Assembly: GCF_033366695.1 (NCBI RefSeq)
Contig: NZ_JAOBTQ010000001.1
Location: forward strand, 434,001 to 498,000
Direction of reading: 5' to 3'
DNA: 64,000 nt
Origin: Streptomyces sp. SCL15-4
GTDB taxonomy: Bacteria; Actinomycetota; Actinomycetes; Streptomycetales; Streptomycetaceae
Part shown: piece after piece, positions 47,470 through 57,047 of the stretch
How the letters are laid out: the number at the start of each line of letters is the position of its first letter
Numbering within the stretch: position 1 is the first letter of the stretch
Notes under the pieces: generated by a model
What the model saw: only the letters and a program-made list of their open reading frames with translations
The model's database searches: none
What the model was told of the DNA's origin: nothing
Translations under genes and position numbers: made by a program

Positions 47470-48416
47470 CCCTGTCCGAACACCACACCCGCGCCGGGCG
47501 GCCGGCCGACTACGACGTCCTGGTGGTCGGCGGGGTCGGCGTGGACACCATCGTGCGGGTGGACGAGCTGCGCGTACCGCCGGGCGACTCGGTCTTCGTG
47601 GAGCCGCTGAAGGACTACGTCGGGCACACCGGCAACGGCGTCGCGCTGGGCTGGCACGCGCTCGGACTGCGCACCAAGTTCATCGACTTCCTCGGTGACG
47701 ACCCGCAGGGCCGCATGGTGCTGGAGCACTACGCCCGTGAGGGCCTCGACTTCAGCCATCTCGTCTCGCCGCACGGCACCCCGCGTTCGGCGAACCTCGT
47801 GGACCCGCGGGGCCGCCGCTTCTCCTTCTACGACGGCCGCCACCCCGCCGGCCTCAGGCTGCCCCGCGACTTCTACCTGCCCTTCCTGGAGCGGTCGGCG
47901 CACGTCCATCTGTCGATCATCGGCCACAACCAGGACATGTACGAGGACGTCCACCGGCTCGGCGTGACCAGCTCCACCGATCTGCACGACTGGGACGGAC
48001 ACAACCCGCACCACCGCCACTACGCGCTCAATTCCGACTACGTCTTCCTGAGCGCGGCGGCGATCCACGACCGGCTGGAGACCGTGCTGCGGGGAATCGT
48101 CGACGAGGGCCGGGCCGAGTTCGTGGTCGCCACCGACGGCGCGGACGGCTGCCATGTGCTGGAGCGCGGCGGCACGGAGATCCGCCACTTCCCCGCCGTG
48201 CGCCCCGAGCGCCCGGTGGTCGACAGCAACGGTGCCGGGGACGCCTTCGTCACCGCGTTCCTGCACTCCTGGTTCGAGGGCCGTCCGCTGGAGGAGTGCG
48301 TGCTGAGCGGTTCGGTGGCCGGCGCCTTCGTGTGCGGGAGCGTCGGCACCCACACCGAGTTCATCGACCTGCCGGGGCTGCGCGCGGCCGGCGCGCGCGC
48401 CGCGGCGAACCGGTGA
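47466..48416 (+). CDS. acbK: PfkB-family kinase, acarbose-7-kinase-like
   Basis: The protein has 316 residues of the ribokinase/PfkB fold. The N-terminal glycine-rich segment [11 protein letters not shown], a [15 protein letters not shown] substrate segment, and the C-terminal anion hole and catalytic base [13 protein letters not shown] are all present. AcbK phosphorylates acarbose at O7 inside the cell, protecting the producer's own glucosidases. The location in the cluster supports that function. In Actinoplanes acbK follows acbQ, whereas here the gene precedes the acbI-like gene. Confidence 0.8.
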   Translation: MTLSEHHTRAGRPADYDVLVVGGVGVDTIVRVDELRVPPGDSVFVEPLKDYVGHTGNGVALGWHALGLRTKFIDFLGDDPQGRMVLEHYAREGLDFSHLVSPHGTPRSANLVDPRGRRFSFYDGRHPAGLRLPRDFYLPFLERSAHVHLSIIGHNQDMYEDVHRLGVTSSTDLHDWDGHNPHHRHYALNSDYVFLSAAAIHDRLETVLRGIVDEGRAEFVVATDGADGCHVLERGGTEIRHFPAVRPERPVVDSNGAGDAFVTAFLHSWFEGRPLEECVLSGSVAGAFVCGSVGTHTEFIDLPGLRAAGARAAANR

Positions 48417-48427
48417 GGGACGCGCCC

Positions 48428-51400
48428 ATGCATGTCATTCACTTCGCCTTCGAGTGCGGCGGGTTCGACAACCGCCTGATGCGCGGCGGGCTGTCCCCGC
48501 TGGTGTGGAACCTCTCGCGGGAGTACGCGGCGCGCGGTCACCGCGTCTCGCTGGTCACTCCGGCCCACGGGCTCCTGGAGACGCTGCGGCGCGACCATCC
48601 GATCGAGGAACTCCCCTACGTCCACGAGCACCGCGTGCCCCTCGTGCCGGATCCCAAGGTGTGGCCGGACCACCCGGCCGAGATCGGCCTGGACCTCACC
48701 ACGCGGGCCCACCTGCTGCGCAGGGACGGCGTGGACGTGTACTTCCTCTCGGATGCCTTCCTCGATCTGCTTCCCGACCGGCTGTATCCGCCGCCCGGCA
48801 CCGAGGGCAGGGACCTCGCGTACTTCAAGCCACTGGTGTTCCAGGTCGCGGGCGCCCACTTCGTCCGGCGGTACCTGAGCGGCGAGGAGGCGGTGGTCCA
48901 CGGCTTCGAGCCGTACTACCACTACCTGCTGCCGACGCTGTTCGCCGGCGATCCGTCCCTGCGCACGGTGAGCACGGTCGCGGCCAACGCGCCCGTCACC
49001 CAGGCGGTGTACCGCCCGCAGGTGGAGCGGCTGCTGGACGTGTTCGGCGTCGACGCCGGCCTGGACGCGTTCGAGGAGCCGCTGCCCGCCGAGGACAGCC
49101 CGGAGACGACCATGGCGCGGGTCCTGGCCGGCACCCGGATGCACGTCGAGACCGGCCCGGACCACATCGCCTTCCTGCCGATGATCCTGGCCCACGCCGA
49201 TCTCGTCGACTTCGTCTCGCCGGGCCAGCGCGACCACTACAGCACCTTCCGGGACACGCCGTTCGAGTCGCTGTTCCAGACCCTGCCGGTGTCGCGGATG
49301 CTGCGCGAGCGGGCCCCGAAGCTCTTCACGGGAGGCTGCGGCATATCCGACAGCTGGCTGGCACGGGACCCGCGGGCCGTGGACCGCGACGCGGTCCTGC
49401 GCGGCCTGGGCCTCGACGCGTCGCTGCCGGTGTTCTACCACGCCGCCCGCTACGCGGTGCACCACAAGGGGCAGCTGGAGCTGATGCGCGCCGTCGAGGA
49501 GGTCCTGACGAGCGGTACGGAAGCCGTGTTCGTGCTGCGTTTCGCAACCAACGGCGGCGCCGGGCGGACGGCACCGGCCGCCAACGCCTACTTCCAGAGC
49601 GTCGCCGACCGGTTCCCGGGCCGCGTGTACCTGGACTGGCGCCTGGCCGACGAGGACACCTTGTTCGAGCAGGCCGCGTGCGCCGACTTCTGTGTGTTCC
49701 CGTCCAAGTTCGAACTCGACGGCTTCCTCATCGCCCAGGCCGAGGCGATGGCGTGCGGCGCGGTGCCGATCGCGACCGCGCAGAGCGTCACCGCGCACTT
49801 CGGGCACGCGCTGCCCGTGGACGACCCGCGGGCGACCGGGCTGTCGCTGCCCGGCTCGTTCCGCGACGACGATCCGGCTCTGGCCGCGGCGCTCGCCGAG
49901 CGCATACGCCAGGCCGTGGCGCTGCGGCGCACGGCCCCCGACGAGTACGCCCGGCTGTCGGCCACCTCACGGTCCACGGCTCGGCAGTTCACCTGGGCGC
50001 GCAGCGCGGACCGGCGCCTCGCGGCCTTCGCGGACCTGCTGCGCGACCGGCCCCGGCCCTTCCCCACCGAGGACGCCGTCCGGTACGGCTGGTTCGACAG
50101 CCTGCCCGCCGCCGCCTGGTCCCGGCACCGGCAGGCCCTCGCCCGGTCCGCCGCGGACCTGGGCGACAGCGCGGCCTACGGACGCTGCGCCGCCCTGGAC
50201 GAGCAGGCGTACGAGCGGCTCTTCGAAGCCGCCTACGCCCGCGCCGACTTCGTCCGGTGCGCCGAGACGGCCCGCGCGGCCGGACGGGACGACTGGGCGG
50301 CCCGGGTGCGCGGACGGTACCGGGTGCTCCGGGACACCGCGGGCGGCCGGCTGCTGGAGTACCGCCATCCGCACGCGCGGCACGTGGAGATCGCGGTGCC
50401 CGGTGCCGTCGCTCCCGCCACGGGCCTGGAGTCGCGCGCGGAGGCCGTCGCCTCCGACGAGGCCGTGCCGGCGGACAGCGGCATGGTCCTGACGGCCCTC
50501 GCCCCGGCCGGGGACGGCGTGTTCCGGGGCGCCCTGCCCGGCTCGCCGGCCGGACGCCATCTGCTCGTCATGCTGACCCTGGCCTCCGGACGGGTCACCT
50601 GGGACACCCTGCCGGCCGGCGACCTCGCGGACCGTCCGCCTTTCCGGCTGGTGGCCACCGATCTCGACGGCACGCTGCTGCGCAGCGACCAGAGCGTCTC
50701 CGCGCGCACTCGCAGGGCCCTCGCCCGGGCGGCCGAGGCCGGGGCCCGGCACCTCGTGGTCACCGGAAGACCCGCCTCGGCGTGCAAGCAGTACCTGGCC
50801 GAACTCGGCTACCGGGGGCTCGCCGTGTGCGGGCAGGGCGCTCAGCTCTACGACGCCGGGGCCGACCGGCTGCTCAGCTCGGCCTCGCTCGACCTCGACC
50901 TCGCCCGGGAGGTGGTGGAACGCGTCGAGGCGGCGCTGGGGCCCCTGGAACTGGGCGTCGTGACAGCGCCCCCGGAGAGCCGCTTCAAGGTCACTCCCCG
51001 GTTCGGTGAACGCGTCCGCCACGGCTGGGACGTCACCACCGACCGCGCCCTGCTGTGGACGGACCCCATCGACAAGCTCGTCCTGCACCACACGAGCGTC
51101 CCCGAGGACGAGGTCGAGGCCGTGGCGCGGACGCTGTGCGGGGACCGGGTCACCGTGGTGCACTCCGTGCGCGGAATGGTGGAGGTGCTGCCGGCGGGCA
51201 CCACCAAGGCGGCCGGGGTGGAACGGGCGGCGAAACTGCTCGGCTGCGACGCGGCCGAGACCGTGGCCTTCGGTGACATGCCCAACGACATACCGCTTTT
51301 GGCCTGGGCCGGGCACGGCGTGGCCGTGGCCAACGCCCATCCGGCGCTGCGGGCCATGGCCGACGAGATCGCGCCCGGCAACGACGAGGACGGCGTCGCC

Positions 51401-51445
51401 GTCGTCCTGGAACGCCTCTTCGGCACACCGGAGGAGCCGTCATGA
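48428..51445 (+). CDS. acbIJ: Fusion of AcbI-like glycosyltransferase and AcbJ-like HAD phosphatase
   Basis: The protein has 1005 residues. Residues 1 to about 735 are a GT-B enzyme paralogous to the AcbS-like protein ([75 protein letters not shown]). Residues from about 738 are a complete Cof-type HAD phosphatase: TDLDGTLLRSD (nucleophile and general acid Asp), VVTGRP, a Lys segment and FGDMPNDIPLL. In Actinoplanes acbI and acbJ are adjacent separate genes; here they are one frame with no internal stop. Expected reactions are transfer of the amino sugar to maltose and removal of the 7-phosphate from valienol 1,7-bisphosphate. ATG 48428 is chosen because of GAGGGA; GTG 48413 is possible. Confidence 0.8.
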   Translation: MHVIHFAFECGGFDNRLMRGGLSPLVWNLSREYAARGHRVSLVTPAHGLLETLRRDHPIEELPYVHEHRVPLVPDPKVWPDHPAEIGLDLTTRAHLLRRDGVDVYFLSDAFLDLLPDRLYPPPGTEGRDLAYFKPLVFQVAGAHFVRRYLSGEEAVVHGFEPYYHYLLPTLFAGDPSLRTVSTVAANAPVTQAVYRPQVERLLDVFGVDAGLDAFEEPLPAEDSPETTMARVLAGTRMHVETGPDHIAFLPMILAHADLVDFVSPGQRDHYSTFRDTPFESLFQTLPVSRMLRERAPKLFTGGCGISDSWLARDPRAVDRDAVLRGLGLDASLPVFYHAARYAVHHKGQLELMRAVEEVLTSGTEAVFVLRFATNGGAGRTAPAANAYFQSVADRFPGRVYLDWRLADEDTLFEQAACADFCVFPSKFELDGFLIAQAEAMACGAVPIATAQSVTAHFGHALPVDDPRATGLSLPGSFRDDDPALAAALAERIRQAVALRRTAPDEYARLSATSRSTARQFTWARSADRRLAAFADLLRDRPRPFPTEDAVRYGWFDSLPAAAWSRHRQALARSAADLGDSAAYGRCAALDEQAYERLFEAAYARADFVRCAETARAAGRDDWAARVRGRYRVLRDTAGGRLLEYRHPHARHVEIAVPGAVAPATGLESRAEAVASDEAVPADSGMVLTALAPAGDGVFRGALPGSPAGRHLLVMLTLASGRVTWDTLPAGDLADRPPFRLVATDLDGTLLRSDQSVSARTRRALARAAEAGARHLVVTGRPASACKQYLAELGYRGLAVCGQGAQLYDAGADRLLSSASLDLDLAREVVERVEAALGPLELGVVTAPPESRFKVTPRFGERVRHGWDVTTDRALLWTDPIDKLVLHHTSVPEDEVEAVARTLCGDRVTVVHSVRGMVEVLPAGTTKAAGVERAAKLLGCDAAETVAFGDMPNDIPLLAWAGHGVAVANAHPALRAMADEIAPGNDEDGVAVVLERLFGTPEEPS

Positions 51446-53490
51446 CCGACGCGCTGCACGAGTTGGCCCGCGCCCACCGCATAGCCACCGCCTACACCAC
51501 CGACCGGGGCCGGCGGGTGGCGGTGTCCTCCGACACCCTCGTGGCCGTACTCGCCGCCTGCGGCGTGGACGCGGCCACCGATGCGGCGGCCCGCGCCGCC
51601 CTCGCCGCCCACCGCGAGCGTACGGCGGCCCGGTTGCTGCCCGAGTGCGTCGTCGTACGCGGCGGCGCCGTGCCTCCGCTCACACTGCCCGGGAACGCCA
51701 CGGCCGAGGTGGAACTCGAAGACGGGGGCGCCGCCGCCCTTTCCGGTTCCCTGCCCGTCGGCCGGCACACCCTGCGCGTCGGCGCGCCGGGGCGGAGCCA
51801 GTCCGCGCCGCTGCTCGTCGTACCGGAGCGGCTGCCGGTGCCGGCGGGGCGGCACTGGGGATTCCTCGTCCAGCTGTACTCGGTGCTCTCGCGCCGTTCG
51901 TGGGGCATGGGCGACCTCGGTGACCTGGCGGAGCTGGCGTCCTGGTCGGGTCGCGCGCTCGGGGCGGACTTCGTACAGCTCGGTCCGCTGCACGCGATGG
52001 AGCCCGGTCCGCTGCCGGACCCGTCGCCGTACCGGCCCAGTTCCCGCCGGTATCCCGACCCCATGCATGTCCGGGTGGAGGCGATCCCGGAATACGCCTA
52101 CCTCACGGGAGAGCCACGCCGTACCGCCGACCGGTGCGCCGCCCGGGCCCGGGCCCTCAACGAGGGTGTGCTGCGCGGTGATCTGCTCATCGACCGGGAG
52201 ACGGTGCGCCTGCTCAAACACGAGGCGCTGCGGGCCGTGCACCAGGTGCCGCTCTCTCCCGGGCGGGCCGCCGCGTTCGCCGAGTTCACCGCGCGGGAGG
52301 GCGAGGACCTGACGGACTTCGCCACCTGGTGCGCGCTGGCGGACGTGCACGGCGGGGCCTGGCGCTCCTGGCCGGCCGGATTGCGGGACCCGCGGTCGTC
52401 CGCCGTGGCCCGCGCCCGCGAGGAACTGGCCGCCGAGGTGCACTTCCACCGCTGGCTCGCCTGGGTGACCGACGAACAGCTGGCCGCGGCGCAGTCGGCG
52501 GCCACCGGCGCCGGCATGGAGATCGGCCTGATCCACGACCTGGCGGTCGGAGTGGCCCCGGAAGGCGCCGACGCCTGGGCCCTCCAGGACTGCCTGGCCC
52601 CGGGCATGAGCGTCGGCGCGCCTCCGGACGACTTCAACCCGCACGGCCAGGACTGGGCGCAGCCGCCCTGGCGTCCGGGCGGGCTCGCCGCGGCCGGTTA
52701 CCGGCCGCTCGCCGCGCTGCTGCGGGCCGGGCTGCGGCACTCGGGCGCGCTGCGCGTGGACCATGTGATGGGCCTGTTCCGGCTGTGGTGGGTGCCGGAG
52801 GGCCGGCCGCCGTCCGAGGGCACGTACGTCCGCTACGACGGCGAGGCCATGCTGGGCGTGCTGATGCTGGAGGCGCACCGCGCGGGAGCCGCCGTGATCG
52901 GCGAGGACCTCGGCACGGTCGAGGCCGGCGTCCGCGAGTCCCTCGCCGCGCGGGGCGTCCTCGGCACGTCCGTGCAGCGTTTCGAGTACCTCGGTGGCTC
53001 GGCGGGCCGGCACGGTCCGCTGCCGCCCGAGCAGTGGCGGCGCGACTGCCTCGCCACTCTGACCACGCACGACCTGCCGCCGACCGCGGCCTGGCTCAGC
53101 GGCGAGCACGTCGCGCTGCGCGCCCGCCTCGGCCTGCTCACCCGTCCCGAGGCGGAGGAGAAGGCCGAGGCCACGGCCGAGCGCGACGGCTGGCTGGCGG
53201 AGCTGGAACGGCTGGGTCTGCTGCCCGGCCCGGAGGACGACGTGGTCGCGCTGCACCGTTTCCTGTGCCGGACGCCGGCGCGTCTGCTCGGTGTCTGGCT
53301 GCCCGACGCGACCGGCGACCGCCGGTCCCAGAACATCCCCGGCACGTCCGCGGTGTACCCCAACTGGCGGCTGCCCGTGAGCGATGCCCAGGACCGTCCC
53401 GTACCGCTGGAGGACCTGCCCGCACAGCCCCTCGTGGCCGCGGTGTCGCAGGTCTTCGAGCACCTTCCGCGGCACGGTGAGAACACGTGA
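51442..53490 (+). CDS. acbQ: 4-alpha-glucanotransferase (amylomaltase)
   Basis: The protein has 682 residues of GH77/MalQ. After an N-terminal beta-domain of about 140 residues, the catalytic residues appear in LRVDHVMGLFRLWW (nucleophile Asp), VIGEDLGTVEAG (acid/base Glu) and TTHDLPPTAAW (Asp). It moves maltodextrin units between acceptors in the cytosol and can supply or lengthen the maltose part of acarviostatin-type products. It overlaps the preceding gene by 4 bp. Its place in the operon points to AcbQ rather than a housekeeping MalQ. Confidence 0.88.
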   Translation: MTDALHELARAHRIATAYTTDRGRRVAVSSDTLVAVLAACGVDAATDAAARAALAAHRERTAARLLPECVVVRGGAVPPLTLPGNATAEVELEDGGAAALSGSLPVGRHTLRVGAPGRSQSAPLLVVPERLPVPAGRHWGFLVQLYSVLSRRSWGMGDLGDLAELASWSGRALGADFVQLGPLHAMEPGPLPDPSPYRPSSRRYPDPMHVRVEAIPEYAYLTGEPRRTADRCAARARALNEGVLRGDLLIDRETVRLLKHEALRAVHQVPLSPGRAAAFAEFTAREGEDLTDFATWCALADVHGGAWRSWPAGLRDPRSSAVARAREELAAEVHFHRWLAWVTDEQLAAAQSAATGAGMEIGLIHDLAVGVAPEGADAWALQDCLAPGMSVGAPPDDFNPHGQDWAQPPWRPGGLAAAGYRPLAALLRAGLRHSGALRVDHVMGLFRLWWVPEGRPPSEGTYVRYDGEAMLGVLMLEAHRAGAAVIGEDLGTVEAGVRESLAARGVLGTSVQRFEYLGGSAGRHGPLPPEQWRRDCLATLTTHDLPPTAAWLSGEHVALRARLGLLTRPEAEEKAEATAERDGWLAELERLGLLPGPEDDVVALHRFLCRTPARLLGVWLPDATGDRRSQNIPGTSAVYPNWRLPVSDAQDRPVPLEDLPAQPLVAAVSQVFEHLPRHGENT

Positions 53491-53498
53491 GGAGAGAG

Positions 53499-54701
53499 AT
53501 GACAAGCCAGGTTCTCGATCGGGTCGGGCATCCGCCGGCAGGGGTCCGCGAGGATTCCGGCGGCTTCGACCTGAGCGCACCGGACGGCACCCGGTACCGG
53601 GTCGACCTCGGCACCGGGATACTCGACCCGGCCGACACCCTGCTCGCCGGCTATCTGGAGGACCGCCGGGTCGTGGCGTTCGTCAGCCCGACCGTCGACC
53701 GGCTCTACGGCGACCGGCTGCGGGCCTATTTGGCGGCCCATGTCCGGCCCGGCCAGTGGTCCTTGCACGTGCTGGCCACCGGTGAGCACCACAAGACCCT
53801 CGCCGCGGCGGAGCACGTGTGCGCCCTCGCCAAGGCGGACGGCCTGGACCGCCACGGGGTGATGCTCGCCGTCGGCGGTGGCATCGTGGCCGACGTCGTC
53901 GGCTTCGCCGCGTCCATCTACGCCCGCGGCATCCGCTACATCAAGGTCAACACCACGCTCGTCGGCCAGGTGGACGTCGGGGTCGGGGTCAAGACCGGCG
54001 TCAACGCCCTGCGCACGAAGAACATGTTCGGCGCCTACCATCCGGCGCACGCCTCCCTGAACGACCCGGCCTTCCTCGCGACGCTGCCGCACCGGGAGAT
54101 CCGCTGCGGGCTCGCCGAGATAGTGAAGATGGCCGTGATCCTGGACGGGGACCTGTTCCAGGCACTGGAGCGGCATCCGGACGCGTTCCGGCGCCCGGAG
54201 GGTGACGCGCACCATTCCCACGGGGAGCTGGAGACCTACATCCTGCGCACGTCGATGCGGCTGATGATGGAGGAACTCTGCCCCAACCTCCGGGAACACG
54301 AGCTGGCCCGGCTCGTCGACTTCGGCCACACCTTCAGCCCGGTGGTGGAGACGGCCGGCGACCACCGTCTGGAGCACGGCGAGGCGGTCGCCGTAGACAT
54401 GGCGCTCTCCGCCCACCTGGCACGCCTGCTCGGCCTCGCGGACGACGAGACGTGCGACCGCGTCGTCCGGTTGCTGCGGCGGATCGGGCTGCCGGTGTTC
54501 GACCCCGGCACCTGCACCCCGGAGCTGATGACACAGGCCCTGCATGCCTCCTGGCAGCGCCGGGGCCGCAAACTGCACCTCGTGGTGCCGACGGGTATCG
54601 GCAAGGCGGCCTTCGTGGAGGAGCTGGAGGACGTCCCCGCCGACGTCCTGGTCTCCGCGCTGAAGGCGCTCGCGGCTGACGGGGAGCGGCGCGATGCCTG
54701 A
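53499..54701 (+). CDS. acbC: 2-epi-5-epi-valiolone synthase (sedoheptulose 7-phosphate cyclase)
   Basis: The protein has 400 residues of the dehydroquinate-synthase fold. The NAD-binding glycine loop and the cyclase-specific segment GGGIVADVVGFAASIYARGI run into VNTTLVGQVDVGVGVKTGVN, the C7-cyclitol synthase form of the family. Metal ligands are Glu in GLAEIVKMAV and His in DFGHTFSPVVE and LEHGEAVAVDM. It converts sedoheptulose 7-phosphate to 2-epi-5-epi-valiolone, the first committed step. The ATG is preceded by GAGGAGAG; a GTG at 53487 would overlap the acbQ stop. This gene is the firmest evidence for a C7-cyclitol pathway. Confidence 0.93.
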   Translation: MTSQVLDRVGHPPAGVREDSGGFDLSAPDGTRYRVDLGTGILDPADTLLAGYLEDRRVVAFVSPTVDRLYGDRLRAYLAAHVRPGQWSLHVLATGEHHKTLAAAEHVCALAKADGLDRHGVMLAVGGGIVADVVGFAASIYARGIRYIKVNTTLVGQVDVGVGVKTGVNALRTKNMFGAYHPAHASLNDPAFLATLPHREIRCGLAEIVKMAVILDGDLFQALERHPDAFRRPEGDAHHSHGELETYILRTSMRLMMEELCPNLREHELARLVDFGHTFSPVVETAGDHRLEHGEAVAVDMALSAHLARLLGLADDETCDRVVRLLRRIGLPVFDPGTCTPELMTQALHASWQRRGRKLHLVVPTGIGKAAFVEELEDVPADVLVSALKALAADGERRDA

Positions 54702-55068
54702 GTCCGTGGTCAACCTGCGGGAACTGCTGACCGGCAAGGAGCGGGACCACGGCGGTCTCGGCACGATCCTCGCCCACCGCGTCTTCGCCCGCCGGCCCGG
54801 CTCCCCGGGCGCGGAATTCATCGATCTGGCGGTCCTGCCGCCGGGCACCTCGATCGGCCGGCACCGGCACGGCGCCGACCGCGAGACCTACATCGTGCTG
54901 GACGGCGAGGGCCTGATGTACCTCGACGGCGAGGAGTTCCGGGTCGGTCCCGGTGACGTCGTGGTCAACGGCCACTACGGCGAGCACGGCCTGCTCAACG
55001 ACGGCGAAAGGGATCTGCGGCTGCTCGTCTTCGAGGAGGGAGCGGCGGATGAGCGGCGGGCCGGCTGA
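54694..55068 (+). CDS. Small cupin protein, candidate cyclitol-phosphate epimerase
   Basis: The protein has 124 residues and a single cupin barrel. Cupin motif 1 (GRHRHGADRETYIVLDGEG, with two His and a Glu) and motif 2 (GPGDVVVNGHYGEHGL) supply a typical metal site. It overlaps acbC by 8 bp and the kinase by 20 bp. In acarbose synthesis AcbO epimerises 2-epi-5-epi-valiolone 7-phosphate; no AcbO-like gene is visible here. A metal-dependent cupin in exactly this place could do that job. This is inference only; a regulatory or detoxifying cupin is also possible. Confidence 0.6.
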   Translation: MPESVVNLRELLTGKERDHGGLGTILAHRVFARRPGSPGAEFIDLAVLPPGTSIGRHRHGADRETYIVLDGEGLMYLDGEEFRVGPGDVVVNGHYGEHGLLNDGERDLRLLVFEEGAADERRAG

Positions 55069-56089
55069 CGAGGTGTTCACCGTGGTCGACGTGGGCGGCA
55101 CCACGCTGCGGGTGGGCGACTACGATCCCGCGACCGGCGCCGTGCGCCGGGTGCGCCGGGTGCCCGTCGAGGGCCTGCACCGCGATCCGGGTGCTCCGGT
55201 ACCGGTGCTGCAACGCCGGGTGGTGGAGCAGATCGTGCGCGAGGTCTCCGCGCACACGGGCGGACGGCCGCCGCGGGCGCTGGGCGTGGCCTTCGCCGGG
55301 CCGATCTCGGCCGCCGGTCTGGTGCTCGCCGCGCCCACCGTCTGGGGACGGCGCGGCGATCCGCTGCCGCTGGGCGAGCTGCTGACGGAACGGACCGGCA
55401 CACCGGCCGTCGTCGTCAACGACCTGACCGCGGCGGCCTGGCGGTACGCCGCCACCGAGCCCGGGGACTTCTGCCTGCTCACCATCAGTTCCGGTATCGG
55501 CAACAAGGTGTTCCGCGGCGGCGAGGTCCTGCTGGACGCCGACGGCCACGGCGGCGAGCTGGGCCACTGGGTCTGCGACCCGTCGCCCGACGCGCCGCTG
55601 TGCGACTGCGGGGGCCGGGGCCACCTCGGCGCCATCGCCTCCGGGCGGGGCGTGCTGGCCGCGACGCGCCGGGCCGCGCGCGCCCGGGAGTCCGCCTTCC
55701 GCGCCTCCCGGCTCGCGGCGTCGTGCGGCGGCCGGGCGGACCGCGTCGACAACCGGGCGATCGCCGAGGCGGTCCGCGCGGGCGACCCCTTCAGCACGGA
55801 GGTGCTGCGCGGCACGCTGACGCCGCTGGCCCAGGCGGTCTCCGGGGTGTTCGCGTCGGTCGGGGTGTGCCGGTACATCCTCATGGGCGGCTTCGCGCTG
55901 GCGGTCGGTGAGCCGTACCGGCGGCTGCTGGTCGCCGAGTTGGTGCGGCTGGGCTGCTTCGGCCTCGATCCCGGGCAGATCGACGCCATGGTGTCGCTCG
56001 GGGTCGCCGACGACGATCACGGACTGATCGGTGCGGGCCGGCTGCTGGCGGACCGGATGCCGGCTCCGTTCTCCCAGGAGGCGTCATGA
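55049..56089 (+). CDS. acbM: ROK-family 2-epi-5-epi-valiolone 7-kinase (AcbM-like)
   Basis: The protein has 346 residues from an ATG 8 nt after GGAGGG. ROK landmarks are DVGGTTLRVG (about 12-21), FAGPISAAGLV, LTISSGIGNKVFRGGEV, GHGGELGHW and the zinc segment CDCGGRGHLGA. AcbM uses ATP to phosphorylate 2-epi-5-epi-valiolone at O7. It follows the cyclase and the cupin and is coupled to the SDR. The gene at 403-1464 is a full-length paralogue in the left locus. Confidence 0.87.
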   Translation: MSGGPADEVFTVVDVGGTTLRVGDYDPATGAVRRVRRVPVEGLHRDPGAPVPVLQRRVVEQIVREVSAHTGGRPPRALGVAFAGPISAAGLVLAAPTVWGRRGDPLPLGELLTERTGTPAVVVNDLTAAAWRYAATEPGDFCLLTISSGIGNKVFRGGEVLLDADGHGGELGHWVCDPSPDAPLCDCGGRGHLGAIASGRGVLAATRRAARARESAFRASRLAASCGGRADRVDNRAIAEAVRAGDPFSTEVLRGTLTPLAQAVSGVFASVGVCRYILMGGFALAVGEPYRRLLVAELVRLGCFGLDPGQIDAMVSLGVADDDHGLIGAGRLLADRMPAPFSQEAS

Positions 56090-57009
56090 GCGAGCGGATC
56101 CTTGTCGTGGGCAGCGGCCTGGTGGGCACCGGGATCGCCCGGCGGCTGGCGGCGGGGCAGCCCGTGACGCTCGCCTCGCGCCGCCCGCCCTCGGTGCCGC
56201 CCGAGGAGTACGGGGCCCGCTGGGCCGCCCTCGACGCCACCGACGCCACGGCCTGCCGGCGGTTGCTGGACCACCTGCGCCCGGGAGGCGTCGTCCTGGT
56301 GCACGGCCCGTCCGACGTCACCTGGTGCGAGGCCCACCCGGAGGAGGCCCGGGCCGCGCACGTCGGCGTCGCGGAGACCTTCGCCGCTCTGGCGCGCGAC
56401 GCGCGGATCGTGATGATCTCCACCGACAACGTCTTCGACGGCGGCTCGGCGGACAACACCGAGAGCGCCGCCGTCTCCCCGGCGAACGCCTACGGCCGGG
56501 CGAAGGCGGAGGCGGAGCGGGCACTGCTCGCCTCGGCGGCCCGGGCGGTGGCCCTGCGGGTCAGCCTCGTCTACGGCCACGAGCCGGCCGACGCGGGCAA
56601 GTGGCTGAACTTCTTCGCCGCGTGCGCCCACCGGCTGCGGCACGGAGAGCCGGTCGAGGCCCCGGACGACCACTGGACGACCCCGGTCCTCCTGGACGAC
56701 GTGGCGGAGGTGACAACGGCCCTGCTGCGCGTCGGGCATCCGCTGCCTCCCGTGCTGCACCTCGGCGGCCCCGACCGCCTCACCCGTGCCGCATGGGCCA
56801 CCGTCATCGCCCGGGAACTGGGCGCGCCCGCCGGCCTGGTGACACCGGTACCGCGGGCCCTGACCCGCTATGCCTCCCGTCCGGTGAACGCCTGCCTCGG
56901 CAGTGAGCTGCTGGCGACCCTGCCCGCCACCGAGGGGATCACGGTCCGCGGGGTGCGCGAGGGAGCGCGCCTGCTGGCGCCCGCGTTCGCCGGAACCCCG
57001 GCCGTGTGA
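56086..57009 (+). CDS. RmlD-like SDR, candidate cyclitol reductase
   Basis: The protein has 307 residues. GSGLVG cofactor loop, VLVHGPSDVTWCE, STDNVFDGG and YGRAK are shared with 1461-2369. Extended SDRs of this type reduce ketosugars with NADPH. In the Actinoplanes pathway AcbN and AcbL carry out the reduction and dehydration of the 7-phosphorylated cyclitol, but neither is recognisably this type. The gene may replace one of them. It is coupled to the kinase by ATGA, as in the left locus. Confidence 0.72.
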   Translation: MSERILVVGSGLVGTGIARRLAAGQPVTLASRRPPSVPPEEYGARWAALDATDATACRRLLDHLRPGGVVLVHGPSDVTWCEAHPEEARAAHVGVAETFAALARDARIVMISTDNVFDGGSADNTESAAVSPANAYGRAKAEAERALLASAARAVALRVSLVYGHEPADAGKWLNFFAACAHRLRHGEPVEAPDDHWTTPVLLDDVAEVTTALLRVGHPLPPVLHLGGPDRLTRAAWATVIARELGAPAGLVTPVPRALTRYASRPVNACLGSELLATLPATEGITVRGVREGARLLAPAFAGTPAV

Positions 57010-57047
57010 ATCCCGGCCGTCCCGATCCCGTATCCGCGAGGAGCCCC

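Noticed and set aside
47466..48416. Ordinary fructokinase or ribokinase
   Set aside because: The fold is the same, but position inside the acarviose operon favours an AcbK-type product kinase. Sequence alone cannot fully exclude a sugar kinase.
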